A DNA stretch of 64,000 bases from Tepidiforma sp. (lineage in GTDB: Bacteria; Chloroflexota; Dehalococcoidia; Tepidiformales; Tepidiformaceae): assembly GCA_026003935.1 (NCBI GenBank), contig BPIE01000002.1, positions 227,407-291,406 on the forward strand, in the 5' to 3' direction. Below the pieces are notes generated by a model. It searched no databases, was not told the DNA's origin, and was given only the letters and a program-made list of their open reading frames with translations. Of this stretch, positions 48,274 to 57,909 are shown in pieces. The first letter of the stretch is position 1, and every line of letters begins with the position of its first letter. Made by a program: the position numbers and the translations under genes.

Positions 48274-50015
48274 CGCGCGCTGCTCCTGGTGCCCTTCTCG
48301 GGGGGCACGCCGAGGTAGCGGAGGGCTTCGTCGACGAATCGGGCGAAGATGGGGCCGGCTGCCTGGGTGCCGGTCAGGAGGTTGCGGTTGCGGTCGAGAC
48401 GGACGAGGACGAGGAGGCGCGGGTTTTCGAGGGGAGCGAAGCCCATGAAGGAGACGATTTGCTGGTCATCGGTATAGGTGCCCCACACGGGGATGTTGGC
48501 GGTACCGGATTTGCCGCCCGCGGTGTAATGGGCAGGGTTGCGGCCCCATCCGTCCGGGTCCTGGGCGACGACTTCGCCCATCATGCGGCGAACGGCATCG
48601 CTCGTTGCTTCGGAGATGACGCGGCGAACGACGGTCGGCTGGACGTCGATGCGGGAGCCATCGGGGAGGATGCGGGCTTTGACGATGTGGGGAGTGATGA
48701 GGTTGCCGCCGTTAATGCAGGCAGCGATGGCCTGCATCATCTGGATGGGGGTGACGCTGATGGACTGGCCGAAGGACTGCGTGGCAACGTCGACGGGGGA
48801 GTAGCCGGGGTCTTCGGGGCGGCGGAAGAAGCCGGCGGCCTCGCCGGGGAGGTCGACGCCGGTTTTCTGGCCGAATCCGAAGGCTTCGAGGTAGGACTGA
48901 AAGAGGCGGGTGCCGAGCTTCTGCTGCATGAAGACGGCGCCGGTGTTGATGGAGTGCTGGAGCACGCCGGTCATCGTCTGCTCGCCGTAGACGCCGTCGT
49001 CCCAGTTTTTGAGGAGCACCCCCTCCACATCCACAACGCCATTATCCACGTAGGTGGTCTCAGGGGTGACGACGCCGGCGTCGATGGCGGCGGCGGCCGT
49101 GACGACTTTCATGACGGAGCCCGGTTCGTAGGTGTCGGTGACGGTGATGTTCTTGAACGGGCTGCGCGCTTCGGAGGCGCTGGCGAGGTCCTGTTCGAGG
49201 GTGGAGTAGCGCACGCTGGGCAGGGTGGCGTTGGCGAGGATTTCGCCGTTGGCCGGGTCCATCACGAGAATGGTGCCGCCGGCGGCGCCGTGTTCCTTGA
49301 CGGCCTCGGCGAGCATCTGCTCGGCGAGGCGCTGGAGGTAGCGGTCGATGGTGAGGACGAGGTCGTCGCCGGGGACGGGCTCGGTGGCGACGTAGCGGCC
49401 GTAGGGGATGGGGTCGCCGAGGGTATCGCGCTCGTAGACGGCGCGGCCGGGCTTTCCCTGGAGGATGTCGTTGTAGTACTGCTCGATGCCGGCGAGGCCG
49501 GTATTGTCGAGGCCAATGAAGCCGAGGACAGCGGCGGCGAGGTCGCCTTCGGGATGGATGCGGGCGGTGTTTGGGAGGAGGACGACGCCCGGGAGGTCGG
49601 CTTCGATAAGGCGCTGGCCGAGGTCGTAGTCGAGGTCAACTGCGATGCGGATTTCGACTCCCGGGGAGCTTGCGAGAGCGGCTTCGACCTGGTCGCGGGG
49701 GATGCGGGTGATTTCGGAGACTTTCTGGAGGGTGGTTTCGCGGGAGGCTGCATCCCGCCAGGCGCGGGTATTGAGGTAGAGGTCCCAGGTATCGACGGAG
49801 GTGACGAGGACGCCGCCGTTGCGGTCGAGGATGGCGCCGCGGCGGGCATAGAGGGTGGAGTCGCCGAGGAGCTCGTTGCGGGCCTGGGCGGCGTAGGCGG
49901 CGTGCTGGAGGACCTGGAGCTGGACGAGGCGCGCGGCGAGGAGGGCCCCGAAGAGGCCGAGGAAGAACGCGGGGAGCCAGACGCGACGGGTGGGCCGCGC
50001 TTTCTGGATGCTCAT
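48270..50015 (-). CDS. ftsI: Penicillin-binding protein/FtsI-type transpeptidase
   Basis: EPGSVMKVVTAAAAIDAG (SxxK), QHSINTGAVFM, GKSGTAN motifs; N-terminal TM. Confidence 0.93.
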   Translation of the reverse strand: MSIQKARPTRRVWLPAFFLGLFGALLAARLVQLQVLQHAAYAAQARNELLGDSTLYARRGAILDRNGGVLVTSVDTWDLYLNTRAWRDAASRETTLQKVSEITRIPRDQVEAALASSPGVEIRIAVDLDYDLGQRLIEADLPGVVLLPNTARIHPEGDLAAAVLGFIGLDNTGLAGIEQYYNDILQGKPGRAVYERDTLGDPIPYGRYVATEPVPGDDLVLTIDRYLQRLAEQMLAEAVKEHGAAGGTILVMDPANGEILANATLPSVRYSTLEQDLASASEARSPFKNITVTDTYEPGSVMKVVTAAAAIDAGVVTPETTYVDNGVVDVEGVLLKNWDDGVYGEQTMTGVLQHSINTGAVFMQQKLGTRLFQSYLEAFGFGQKTGVDLPGEAAGFFRRPEDPGYSPVDVATQSFGQSISVTPIQMMQAIAACINGGNLITPHIVKARILPDGSRIDVQPTVVRRVISEATSDAVRRMMGEVVAQDPDGWGRNPAHYTAGGKSGTANIPVWGTYTDDQQIVSFMGFAPLENPRLLVLVRLDRNRNLLTGTQAAGPIFARFVDEALRYLGVPPEKGTRSSAR

Positions 50016-50064
50016 ACCGAACGCGCCTCCGGCCGCCGGGGTTCGACGGCGGTGGTGGTGCTGG

Positions 50065-50499
50065 CTACCAGGGTCGCCAGCTGAGGAGGGACTTCCACCA
50101 GGAGTCTTGCGGCGCGGGCGTGGGCGCCGGGTCGGGGAGATACTCCGCGGGAAGCTTCGCCGGCGCGGGGCCGGGTTCCTGGACGGTGACGTAGATCGGG
50201 TCGGCCGCTGGCACCATGCCGATTTCCTGTGCGCGGCGCTCGATCCGGGACTGGGAGGTGAGACGGGCGACATCGGCTTCGAGGAGTGCGATCTGGGAGC
50301 GGAGCTGGGCCTGTTCGCGCTGGGAGGCCTGGATATCGAAGCCGCGGGAAGTGACGAAGCTGTTCTGGACGACGGGCAGGAGGGCAGCGAAGAGGAGGAA
50401 GGCAAGGGCCGCAGCCACCGCCCAGTTGACGCGCGGGGACGGCAATGGGAGGCCGATGGGACGGCGAGCGCCGCCGAGCGGGTGGTTGATGGCAGCCAT
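50065..50499 (-). CDS. ftsL: FtsL/DivIC-like septum formation protein
   Basis: Single TM plus coiled coil (QREQAQLRSQIALLEADVARLTSQSRIERRAQEIGMVPAADPIYV) in the dcw position. Confidence 0.8.
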   Translation of the reverse strand: MAAINHPLGGARRPIGLPLPSPRVNWAVAAALAFLLFAALLPVVQNSFVTSRGFDIQASQREQAQLRSQIALLEADVARLTSQSRIERRAQEIGMVPAADPIYVTVQEPGPAPAKLPAEYLPDPAPTPAPQDSWWKSLLSWRPW

Positions 50500-50501
50500 G
50501 G

Positions 50502-51470
50502 CTAGGACCTCCGCTCAGCGGCCCGGAGGACGGCGCTGCGGGCGCGGGGGTTACGGGCGACTTCCGCAGGGGAGGGGCGCACTGCGCGCCGGGTGAGGAT
50601 GCGAAGCGTGGGCCGGTGGCCGCAGCGGCAGACCGGGAGCCCCGGCGGGCAGATGCAATCCGAGGCTTCGCGGGCGAAGTACTGCTTGACGATGCGGTCT
50701 TCGAGGGAGTGGAAACTGATGACCACGAGCCTGCCGGGGCGGCGGTCATCGTTTCCAGGGTCGAGCAGGCCGTGGGCGAGCGGAAGCACCAGGCGAAGGC
50801 TGTCGAGTTCACCGTTCACCTGGATCCGGAGCGCCTGGAAGACTTTGGTGGCGGGGTGATTTGGGGTGCGTCTCCCGGCACCCCCCACGGCCTGCCCGAC
50901 GACACTGGCGAGTTGGGTAGTCGTTCGCAGGGGCTGGCGCATGCGTGCGGCAACGATGGCGCGCGCGATGCGCCGGGCATGCCGCTCTTCGCCGTATTCG
51001 AAGAAGAGCGCTGCGAGCGACTGTTCGTCCCAGGTGTTCACGATGTCGGCGGCGGTTGGGCCGCCGGCCGACGGGTCCATGCGCATGTCGAGGGGGCCGT
51101 CGTGAGAGAAGGCGAACCCCCGACGCGGGGATTCGACCTGGAAGGACGAGAAGCCCAGGTCGAAGAGGATACCGTCGGCGGATGTGACACCTGCTTCCGC
51201 GGCGACCCTGTCGAGTTCGCGGAAGTTCGCGTGGACGAAGCTGACCCGCCTCCCAAACGGTGCCAGCCTCGCGCGCGCGAACTCCAGCGCCTCGGCGTCC
51301 TGGTCGATGCAGAGGAGCCTGCCGGCGGTGCCGAGTTTGCGGGCGATGGCCTCGGCATGGCCGCCGAGACCGGTGGTGCCATCGATGTAGGTGCCGTCCT
51401 CGCGGACATCGAGGAAGCCGAGGGCTTCTTCGAGGAGGACGGGCTGGTGGAGCGGCAGGGAGGATGTCAT
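50502..51470 (-). CDS. rsmH: 16S rRNA (cytosine1402-N4)-methyltransferase
   Basis: HQPVLLEEALGFL, YIDGTTGLGGHAEAI, GILFDLGFSSFQVESPRRGFAFSHDGPLDMRMD. Confidence 0.96.
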   Translation of the reverse strand: MTSSLPLHQPVLLEEALGFLDVREDGTYIDGTTGLGGHAEAIARKLGTAGRLLCIDQDAEALEFARARLAPFGRRVSFVHANFRELDRVAAEAGVTSADGILFDLGFSSFQVESPRRGFAFSHDGPLDMRMDPSAGGPTAADIVNTWDEQSLAALFFEYGEERHARRIARAIVAARMRQPLRTTTQLASVVGQAVGGAGRRTPNHPATKVFQALRIQVNGELDSLRLVLPLAHGLLDPGNDDRRPGRLVVISFHSLEDRIVKQYFAREASDCICPPGLPVCRCGHRPTLRILTRRAVRPSPAEVARNPRARSAVLRAAERRS

Positions 51471-51480
51471 GACGACCACG

Positions 51481-51954
51481 TTACGCTCCTCCCTGGGGTT
51501 GCGGCGGGCGCCCAGCGCTGAAGCCGGATGCGGCGACCTGGGCGCGGGCGCGCTTGCGTTCGGCTTCGCGGGCGGCGTAGACCGCGGCGTTCCAGATTTC
51601 GATGCGGCGACCAACGCCGACGACTTTGATCTCGCGCGCGTCCTTGGTGATGCCGGCGCGAGCGGCGAGGTCGTCGGGCAGGTTGATGCGGCCCTGAGAG
51701 TCGATCTCGGTTGGCCAGAAGTTGGCGTAGAAGTCGCGGCGGGCGTCCTCGGCGACGGGGTCGCCCTCGGGGAGGGCATCGAAGAGCGCTGCCTGGCGGT
51801 CGAATTCTTCGCCGGAGTAGAGGTGGAGGCAGTCGTCGGCGCCGGCGCCGAGGTAGCAGGCCTCCTTGAGGGCAGCCCGGAAGGCCGGGGGGATTGGCAC
51901 CCTGCCCCGGTCGTCGAGCTTGTAGTCGTAAGCGCCCGAGAAGCGCGTTTGCAT
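51481..51954 (-). CDS. mraZ: Transcriptional regulator/division protein MraZ
   Basis: FSGAYDYKLDDRGRVPIPPAFR, DSQGRINLPDDLAARAGITKDA. Confidence 0.93.
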   Translation of the reverse strand: MQTRFSGAYDYKLDDRGRVPIPPAFRAALKEACYLGAGADDCLHLYSGEEFDRQAALFDALPEGDPVAEDARRDFYANFWPTEIDSQGRINLPDDLAARAGITKDAREIKVVGVGRRIEIWNAAVYAAREAERKRARAQVAASGFSAGRPPQPQGGA

Positions 51955-52007
51955 GCCCTCATGAGCCTTTCCGGGTGTCGGATGGGAACTGAACTCGGAG
52001 GATGGGC

Positions 52008-52047
52008 TGAGACTCCACTATCTCCCATTTGTCCCCATCTGTCCCCC
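52008..52047 (-). promoter_or_regulatory. Probable MraZ-binding direct repeats upstream of mraZ
   Basis: Minus strand GGGGGACAGA-TGGGGACAAA-TGGGAGATAG-TGGAGTCTCA: 10-bp-period TGGG-type repeats. Confidence 0.75.
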
Positions 52048-52127
52048 GCGGGCATAGTAGGTGCCCCCTGAAGGGCGTGTCAATACGTTTTTTTGGCCGC
52101 GGCCACCGGGGGGCGTAGGATCGGTGC

Positions 52128-52622
52128 GTGGCGCGGATTGCGGTATTGACGGTTTCGGACCGGGGTGCTGCGGGGGAGCGGGAGGACCTCGGGGGGCCGC
52201 TGATTGCCGAGCTGGCAGCGGCTGCCGGTCATGCGGTGGCCGCGCGGGCGATTGTCCCGGACGAGCTGGAGCAGATTGCCGGGCAGCTGCGGGCGTGGGC
52301 CGACGGCGGGGTCGCGGATGTGGTCATTACGACGGGGGGAACGGGGCTGACGCCGAGGGATGTGACGCCGGAGGCGACGAGGAGCGTGGCGGAGCGGGAG
52401 GTGCCGGGTATTGCGGTGGCGCTGGTGGCGAACGGACTGCAGTACACGCCGTTTGCGGCGCTAACGCGGGGGGTTGCGGTGACGCGGGGTCGGACGCTGA
52501 TCGTGAACCTCCCGGGGAATCCGAAGGCTGTACGCGAGGGGATGGAGGTGCTGCTGCCGCTGCTCAACCACGCGGCGGAGCTGCTGGCGGGGCCGGTGGA
52601 GCATGGGCCGGGGGCAGGCTGA
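52128..52622 (+). CDS. MogA/MoaB family molybdopterin biosynthesis protein
   Basis: [53 protein letters not shown]. Confidence 0.93.
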   Translation: MARIAVLTVSDRGAAGEREDLGGPLIAELAAAAGHAVAARAIVPDELEQIAGQLRAWADGGVADVVITTGGTGLTPRDVTPEATRSVAEREVPGIAVALVANGLQYTPFAALTRGVAVTRGRTLIVNLPGNPKAVREGMEVLLPLLNHAAELLAGPVEHGPGAG

Positions 52623-52672
52623 GCCGCTCGAGAGTTGCCCGGGGAGGCGGCATCGTTGATCGTGGAGATGCG

Positions 52673-53419
52673 ATGCGGGTCGATGTCCTGACGCTCTTCC
52701 CTGAGGCTTTTCGCGGACCGCTCGACGTGTCGATTGTGAAGCGGGCGCGGGAAGACGGGCTGCTCGACCTTCACGTTCACGACATCCGGGAGCACGCGAC
52801 GGACCGGCACCGGACCGTGGACGACTACCCGTTTGGCGGGGGACAGGGGATGGTGATGCGGGTCGACGTGCTGGACCGTGCGCTGGAGTTCGTGCGCGCG
52901 CAGGCACCGGAGCGCGGGCTGGTGGTGTACCTGACGCCGGCAGGGGAGCGGCTGAATGACCGCATCGTGCGGGAGCTGGCTGCGGAGCCGCGGCTGATTC
53001 TGGTGTGCGGTCGGTATGAGGGGGTCGATGAGCGGTTCGTGGAGCACTGCGTCGACCGGGAGATATCAATTGGCGACTACGTGCTGACGGGAGGTGAGTT
53101 GCCCGCGATGGTGCTGATCGACGCCGTGACGCGGCACATCCCCGGGGCGCTCGGGGATGCGGCATCGCCGGAGGAGGAGTCGTTTGCGGATGGGCTGCTG
53201 GAGCATCCGCAGTACACGCGGCCCGCGGTGTACCGGGGCTGGGCGGTGCCGGACGTGTTGCTGAGCGGGCACCATGCGCGGATCGAGGCGTGGCGGCGGG
53301 CGCAGCGGCTGGCGCGGACTCGTGAGCGCCGGCCGGACCTGCTGGGCGAGCCCAATGATGGGGCGCAGCCGGGAGGGCGGCGGGAGCGGCTAGGCGCGCC
53401 GGATGAGGTCGACGAATGA
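52673..53419 (+). CDS. trmD: tRNA (guanine37-N1)-methyltransferase
   Basis: [62 protein letters not shown]. Confidence 0.97.
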   Translation: MRVDVLTLFPEAFRGPLDVSIVKRAREDGLLDLHVHDIREHATDRHRTVDDYPFGGGQGMVMRVDVLDRALEFVRAQAPERGLVVYLTPAGERLNDRIVRELAAEPRLILVCGRYEGVDERFVEHCVDREISIGDYVLTGGELPAMVLIDAVTRHIPGALGDAASPEEESFADGLLEHPQYTRPAVYRGWAVPDVLLSGHHARIEAWRRAQRLARTRERRPDLLGEPNDGAQPGGRRERLGAPDEVDE

Positions 53420-53893
53420 GGCGTTGGAGAGTGCGCCAGGACGTGCTGCCCTGATCTGCGCGATGGCGGCTTCGGCATTGAAGCCGAGGCGGCGGAGCAG
53501 GAGGCCGGTGATGAGGCCGCTGCGATTCATGCCGTGGGTACACATGATGTAGACGGCTGCAGGGGCCGTCGCGGGCTCGGCGAGGGCAGCGGCGAGGCGG
53601 TCGACGATGGGGAGGATGTGGCGGGAAGGAAGGGCGAGGACCTCGACGTCGGAGAAGACACAGGCGAGGTGGGCTGCGGCGGAGGCCCGGTAGGGGTGGG
53701 GCATGTCCCCGGCGCAATCGACGAGCCAGGCGGCATCGAGTGCCGCTGGGGAGAGGGGCTCGCCGAGGAGACTGTGGGCCCCGCCCATCCAGATGGAGGC
53801 ACGGAGGGAGGGGAGAGCGCCGCGGGGGAGGACGAGGGAGGCGCGGGGCGGCAGGGCGTGTGCGGGCAGTTCGAGCGAGGGCTCCTGGAGCAC
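53390..53893 (-). CDS. Dual-specificity/tyrosine phosphatase-like protein
   Basis: [24 protein letters not shown] matches the CX5R phosphatase loop; start GTG 53893 or TTG 53938. Confidence 0.75.
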   Translation of the reverse strand: MLQEPSLELPAHALPPRASLVLPRGALPSLRASIWMGGAHSLLGEPLSPAALDAAWLVDCAGDMPHPYRASAAAHLACVFSDVEVLALPSRHILPIVDRLAAALAEPATAPAAVYIMCTHGMNRSGLITGLLLRRLGFNAEAAIAQIRAARPGALSNASFVDLIRRA

Positions 53894-53934
53894 GGGGAGA
53901 TGGTAACGGGCGGTGGTGAGCGGGGATACTGAAA

Positions 53935-53946
53935 GCAAGTGCTTGC
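53935..53946. promoter_or_regulatory. Candidate TetR operator GCAAG-TG-CTTGC
   Basis: Inverted repeat 8 bp upstream of the tetR-like start, between divergent genes. Confidence 0.45.
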
Positions 53947-53954
53947 ATGATAGG

Positions 53955-54569
53955 ATGGCGGGGATGGATGCGACGACGGAGCGCCTGCTGGCTGCGGCGC
54001 GGGAGATCTTCGAGGAGGAAGGGTTTCGCGGGGCGACGACGAGGAAGATCGCTGCGCGCGCGGGTGTGAATGAGGTGACGCTGTTCCGGCACTTTGCGAA
54101 CAAGGAGGAGCTGATCGGTGCGGCGATCGAGCGGGGGCACCGGGAGGCCGTGGAGCGGCTTGCGGCCCACCCGCTGCCCGCGGCGCCGCGCGACCTCGAG
54201 GCGGAGCTGCGGCCGTATCTGCGGCTGGTGCTGCGCGCGTTCTCAGCTTCGGGTCGGGGGGTGCGGACGGCGCTCGCGGAGTGGGAGCACCTCCCCGCGT
54301 TCCATGCGTGGCTGATGGGGCCGAGCGAGGCGGTGCTCGCCGAGATTGAGCGATATCTGCGGGCAGCTGCCGGTTCGGGGCTGCTCCGGCCGGGGGCAGA
54401 CCCGGCGGCCGTGACGCATCTGCTGGTGGCAGCGCTGTTCTCGCACGGGCTGCTGCCCGCGATGATGCCTGAGCGGTTCGAAGGGGGCGCTGAGGCGTCG
54501 TTTGAGCGGTGCGTGGACGTTGTCCTTGACGCGATTCGTCCCGACAGGGACAGGAGGAGTGACCAATGA
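53955..54569 (+). CDS. TetR family regulator
   Basis: LLAAAREIFEEEGFRGATTRKIAARAGVNEVTLFRHFANKEELI HTH. Confidence 0.93.
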   Translation: MAGMDATTERLLAAAREIFEEEGFRGATTRKIAARAGVNEVTLFRHFANKEELIGAAIERGHREAVERLAAHPLPAAPRDLEAELRPYLRLVLRAFSASGRGVRTALAEWEHLPAFHAWLMGPSEAVLAEIERYLRAAAGSGLLRPGADPAAVTHLLVAALFSHGLLPAMMPERFEGGAEASFERCVDVVLDAIRPDRDRRSDQ

Positions 54570-55669
54570 TTGGGTTTCTCGAGATTCGGCGGCGGAAGCT
54601 GCAGTTTGCGCTGGTCGGCCTGATCGTGACGCTCATCAGCTTCCTGGTGCTGATGATCAATGGCCTTGGCGTGGGCCTGAACGAGCAAGCGGGGCGGGCG
54701 CTGCGGAACTTCGATGCGGACGCGATTGCTTACTCGGACCGTGCCGGGCTGAGCGTGATCCGCTCGGAGTTGAGCGCGGAGACGGTGGAGCGTATCGGGG
54801 AGGAGTCCGGTGCGCGCGAATCGGCGCCGCTGGGGTACATGGCGGTGAACTACCGGCGAGACGACGGGCGGGTAAAGTCGGCGGCGGTGCTGGGTTTCGA
54901 CCCGGGGAGCATCGGCGAGCCGCCGGTGCGGGCGGGCCGGGCGCTGACGGCCGATGACGTGAACGGACTGCTGGCGGACCGGCAGTTCCTCCGGGCCTCG
55001 GGGCTGAAGGTCGGCGACACGGTACGGCTGAGCGTGCGGCTGCAGGAGCGGGAGTTCACGATCGTCGGGGAGCTGAACGAGGGCGCGTTCTTCTTCCAGC
55101 CGTCGGTGTACATGCTGCGCAGCACGTGGCGGGAGATGAAGTACGGGATGGTAACCGAGAACACCCCTTCGGCGTCGATTGTGCTGCTGAAGGGGGAAGG
55201 GCTGGCGGGGAAGCGTGGCACGGGCTGGGAGGCGGTTTCGAAGAGCACGGCGTTCGCGAATATCGAGGGGGTGGCGGGGCAGCAATCGACGGTGCAGGCG
55301 CTGCGCGTGTTCGGGTACCTAATCGGGGGCTTGGTGGTTGGGGTGTTCTTCTATGTTTTGACGCTGCAAAAGACGCCGCAGATCGGTGTCCTGAAGGCGG
55401 TGGGAGCGAGCACGGGGTTCATTTTCCGGCAGTTGCTGGTGCAGGCGCTGCTGGTGGCGCTCGGGGGTGTGGTCATCGCGGTGCCGCTGGCGTGGCTGAC
55501 GAACGAGGCAATCAAGCAAGCGCCGGACCCGGTGCCCATCGCGTTTACGACGGGGACGTTCGTCACGACGAGCGTGCTGCTGCTCTTGATGGCGGTCGTT
55601 GGGGTGCTGTTTTCGGGCCGGCAGGTGGCGAAGGTGGACCCGATCATCGCGCTCGGGCAGCAGCAGTAG
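54566..55669 (+). CDS. FtsX-type ABC permease (DevC/HrtB-like)
   Basis: Four TM helices with large extracytoplasmic domain; KTPQIGVLKAVGASTGFIFRQLLVQ; operonic with ATPase. Confidence 0.88.
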   Translation: MIGFLEIRRRKLQFALVGLIVTLISFLVLMINGLGVGLNEQAGRALRNFDADAIAYSDRAGLSVIRSELSAETVERIGEESGARESAPLGYMAVNYRRDDGRVKSAAVLGFDPGSIGEPPVRAGRALTADDVNGLLADRQFLRASGLKVGDTVRLSVRLQEREFTIVGELNEGAFFFQPSVYMLRSTWREMKYGMVTENTPSASIVLLKGEGLAGKRGTGWEAVSKSTAFANIEGVAGQQSTVQALRVFGYLIGGLVVGVFFYVLTLQKTPQIGVLKAVGASTGFIFRQLLVQALLVALGGVVIAVPLAWLTNEAIKQAPDPVPIAFTTGTFVTTSVLLLLMAVVGVLFSGRQVAKVDPIIALGQQQ

Positions 55670-55696
55670 CAGCGCAGGCAGGGAAAGGAGCACGAG

Positions 55697-56392
55697 ATGG
55701 GTATTCGGCTGACGGTGCGCGACCTGGACAAGGTGTACGGGGAGGGGGAGCGTGCGGTGCATGCCGTGCGGGGCGTGAGTTTCGCGACGGAGCCAGGCGA
55801 GTTCGTCGCGATTGTCGGGCCGAGCGGTTCGGGGAAGACGACGATGCTGGCGATGATCGGCGGGCTGCTGACACCGACGCGGGGCACGATCGACGTCAAC
55901 GGGCGCGATATCGCGCAGTTGCGGGGGAAGGCGCTGGCGGAGTACCGGCGGACCAAGGTGGGGTTCGTCTTCCAGGCGAACAACCTGCTGCCGTACCTGA
56001 CGGCGCGGGAGAACCTGCTGGTGATGGCGCGCATCAACCGGAGCGACATGAAGGCGGCCCGGGCGCGGGCAGACCAACTGCTGGAGGAGCTGGGGCTGAC
56101 GGCGCGGCGTGATGCGCTGGCAACGGAACTCAGCGGGGGCGAACGTCAGCGCGTGGCGATTGCGCGGGCGCTGATGAACGACCCGGAGCTGGTGCTGGTC
56201 GATGAGCCGACGGCGAGTCTCGATTCGGCGCGGGGGAAGCAGGTGGTGCAGTCGCTGATCGCGGAGGTGAAGGGCCGGGACAAGCTGGGGCTGATGGTGA
56301 CGCACGACATGGCGATGGCGGAGCTGGCAGACCGGGTGCTGGAGATGCACGACGGGCAGCTGGTGGGGCAGGCAGTGGCCGCACGGGGCTGA
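55697..56392 (+). CDS. ABC transporter ATP-binding protein (LolD/DevA/HrtA-like)
   Basis: GPSGSGKTTMLAMIGG, ELSGGERQRVAIARALMNDPELVLVDEPTASLD. Confidence 0.93.
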   Translation: MGIRLTVRDLDKVYGEGERAVHAVRGVSFATEPGEFVAIVGPSGSGKTTMLAMIGGLLTPTRGTIDVNGRDIAQLRGKALAEYRRTKVGFVFQANNLLPYLTARENLLVMARINRSDMKAARARADQLLEELGLTARRDALATELSGGERQRVAIARALMNDPELVLVDEPTASLDSARGKQVVQSLIAEVKGRDKLGLMVTHDMAMAELADRVLEMHDGQLVGQAVAARG

Positions 56393-56452
56393 CCATCGGC
56401 TGCTGTCGGCGTACCATGCGCTGCATGCCGCGGGTGATGCGGGTGATGACGC

Positions 56453-57538
56453 GTGTGGCTTGAGCTCGGTTCGGCGCTGGCGGCGTTTGCGGTGGCGCTG
56501 CCGCTGACGTGGGTGCTTCGTCTGCCGACGAAGCGCGGTCGGCGCGGAGAGCTGATGCCGCGGATTGGGGGCATCAGCATCCTGGCGGGGTTCGTTGCGG
56601 CGCCGTTCGTGATGGCGGCCTTTTCAGAGCAGGCGCGGGAGTTCGTGAGCGAGGACCGCCAGCAGTTCCTGATGCTGGGGGTATGCGGCGGCATCGTCTG
56701 CGCGATGGGGGCGCGGGACGACTTTCGGGACCTGGACTGGAGGTTCAAGTTCGGGACGCACGTTCTCGCGGCGGCAGCGCTTTACCTTTCGGGGTTTCAC
56801 GTCGACCGGATGACGCTCCCCGGGGGGGAAGCGGTGGCGCTGGGGCTGCTCGACCCGGTGGTGACGGTGGCGTGGATCGTGCTCGTGACCAATGCGGTGA
56901 ACCTGGTGGATGGGAAAGACGGGGTGGCGGCTGGGATGGCGGCGATGGTCTCGGGGACGATGTCGTACATCGCGTGGGACTTGGGGCACGACCTGATTGC
57001 GATGCTGTTCGCTGCGCTGTGCGGGGCTTCGCTAGGGTTTTTGCCCTTCAACCTTGGGCGTGCGCGGAGGTTCCTTGGCGATTCGGGGGCGTACTTCCTC
57101 GGGTTTACGATGGCGGGGTTGAGCGTTGCCGGGGCGCTGGACGAGACGGGGCGTGTGCCGCTGTACATTCCGCTGGTGGCGCTGGGGCTGCCGGTCCTTG
57201 ATACGGCGGTGGCGTTTTTGCGCCGGTTCCTCGATGGGCGGCACCCGATGCATGCGGATTTTGACCACTTCCATGACCGCCTGGAGCGGATGTTCGGGCT
57301 ATCGGGACTGCGGGTGACGCTTACGGTGTACGCGCTGACGGCGGTGTTTTGCGGGGGGGCGCTGCTCGCCCACACGTGGTACAAGAATGTCGGGTCGGCG
57401 GTGGTAAGCGCCGGGGTGCTGGCGTTTGGGGTAGGGCTGGTGGTGGTGCTCGGCTACGGGCGAACGATGTGGAATTCGGCGCGGGTGCTTGGCTGGCGTG
57501 GTCGGGCGCCAGCGGCGGGAGAGGGGGACGTGCGATGA
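56453..57538 (+). CDS. MraY/WecA-family polyprenyl-phosphate sugar-1-phosphate transferase
   Basis: RIGGISILAGFVAAPF, VLVTNAVNLVDGKDGVAAGMAAM, FLGDSGAYFLGF, HADFDHFHDRL. Confidence 0.88.
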   Translation: MWLELGSALAAFAVALPLTWVLRLPTKRGRRGELMPRIGGISILAGFVAAPFVMAAFSEQAREFVSEDRQQFLMLGVCGGIVCAMGARDDFRDLDWRFKFGTHVLAAAALYLSGFHVDRMTLPGGEAVALGLLDPVVTVAWIVLVTNAVNLVDGKDGVAAGMAAMVSGTMSYIAWDLGHDLIAMLFAALCGASLGFLPFNLGRARRFLGDSGAYFLGFTMAGLSVAGALDETGRVPLYIPLVALGLPVLDTAVAFLRRFLDGRHPMHADFDHFHDRLERMFGLSGLRVTLTVYALTAVFCGGALLAHTWYKNVGSAVVSAGVLAFGVGLVVVLGYGRTMWNSARVLGWRGRAPAAGEGDVR

Positions 57539-57903
57539 ATATCTTTTTCGACGTGGACCAGACGCTGGTCCATATCGACCAGCACACGAACGCGCTGAGG
57601 CCGGGTGCGCGTGAGGCGATGCAGCGGCTGAAGGCGGCAGGGCACCGGGTCTACGTGTGGAGTGCGGCGGGGCTCGCGCATGTCGAGCGCGTGGTGCACC
57701 TGCATGGGCTGGCGGAATGGGTGGACGGGATGTTCGACAAGGACCCGCGCGTCGAGCCGCGGCCGGATTTCATCATCGACGACGACTGGTACCTCGTTGA
57801 GAAGTACGGGGGGCACTGCGTCCGGCAGTACCGGGCGGTTGACCCGGACGACCGGGAGATGGAGGCGGCGCTGGCGCGGCTGGCGGAGCTCGGCCACCTG
57901 TAG
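57535..57903 (+). CDS. HAD-like protein
   Basis: MNIFFDVDQTLVHID, GHRVYVWSAAG, FIIDDDWYLVEKYGG. Confidence 0.75.
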   Translation: MNIFFDVDQTLVHIDQHTNALRPGAREAMQRLKAAGHRVYVWSAAGLAHVERVVHLHGLAEWVDGMFDKDPRVEPRPDFIIDDDWYLVEKYGGHCVRQYRAVDPDDREMEAALARLAELGHL

Positions 57904-57909
57904 GCTGGG

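Noticed and set aside
48459-50084. 541-aa + strand ORF
   Set aside because: Antisense shadow of ftsI, acidic/Gly-rich and without recognisable motifs
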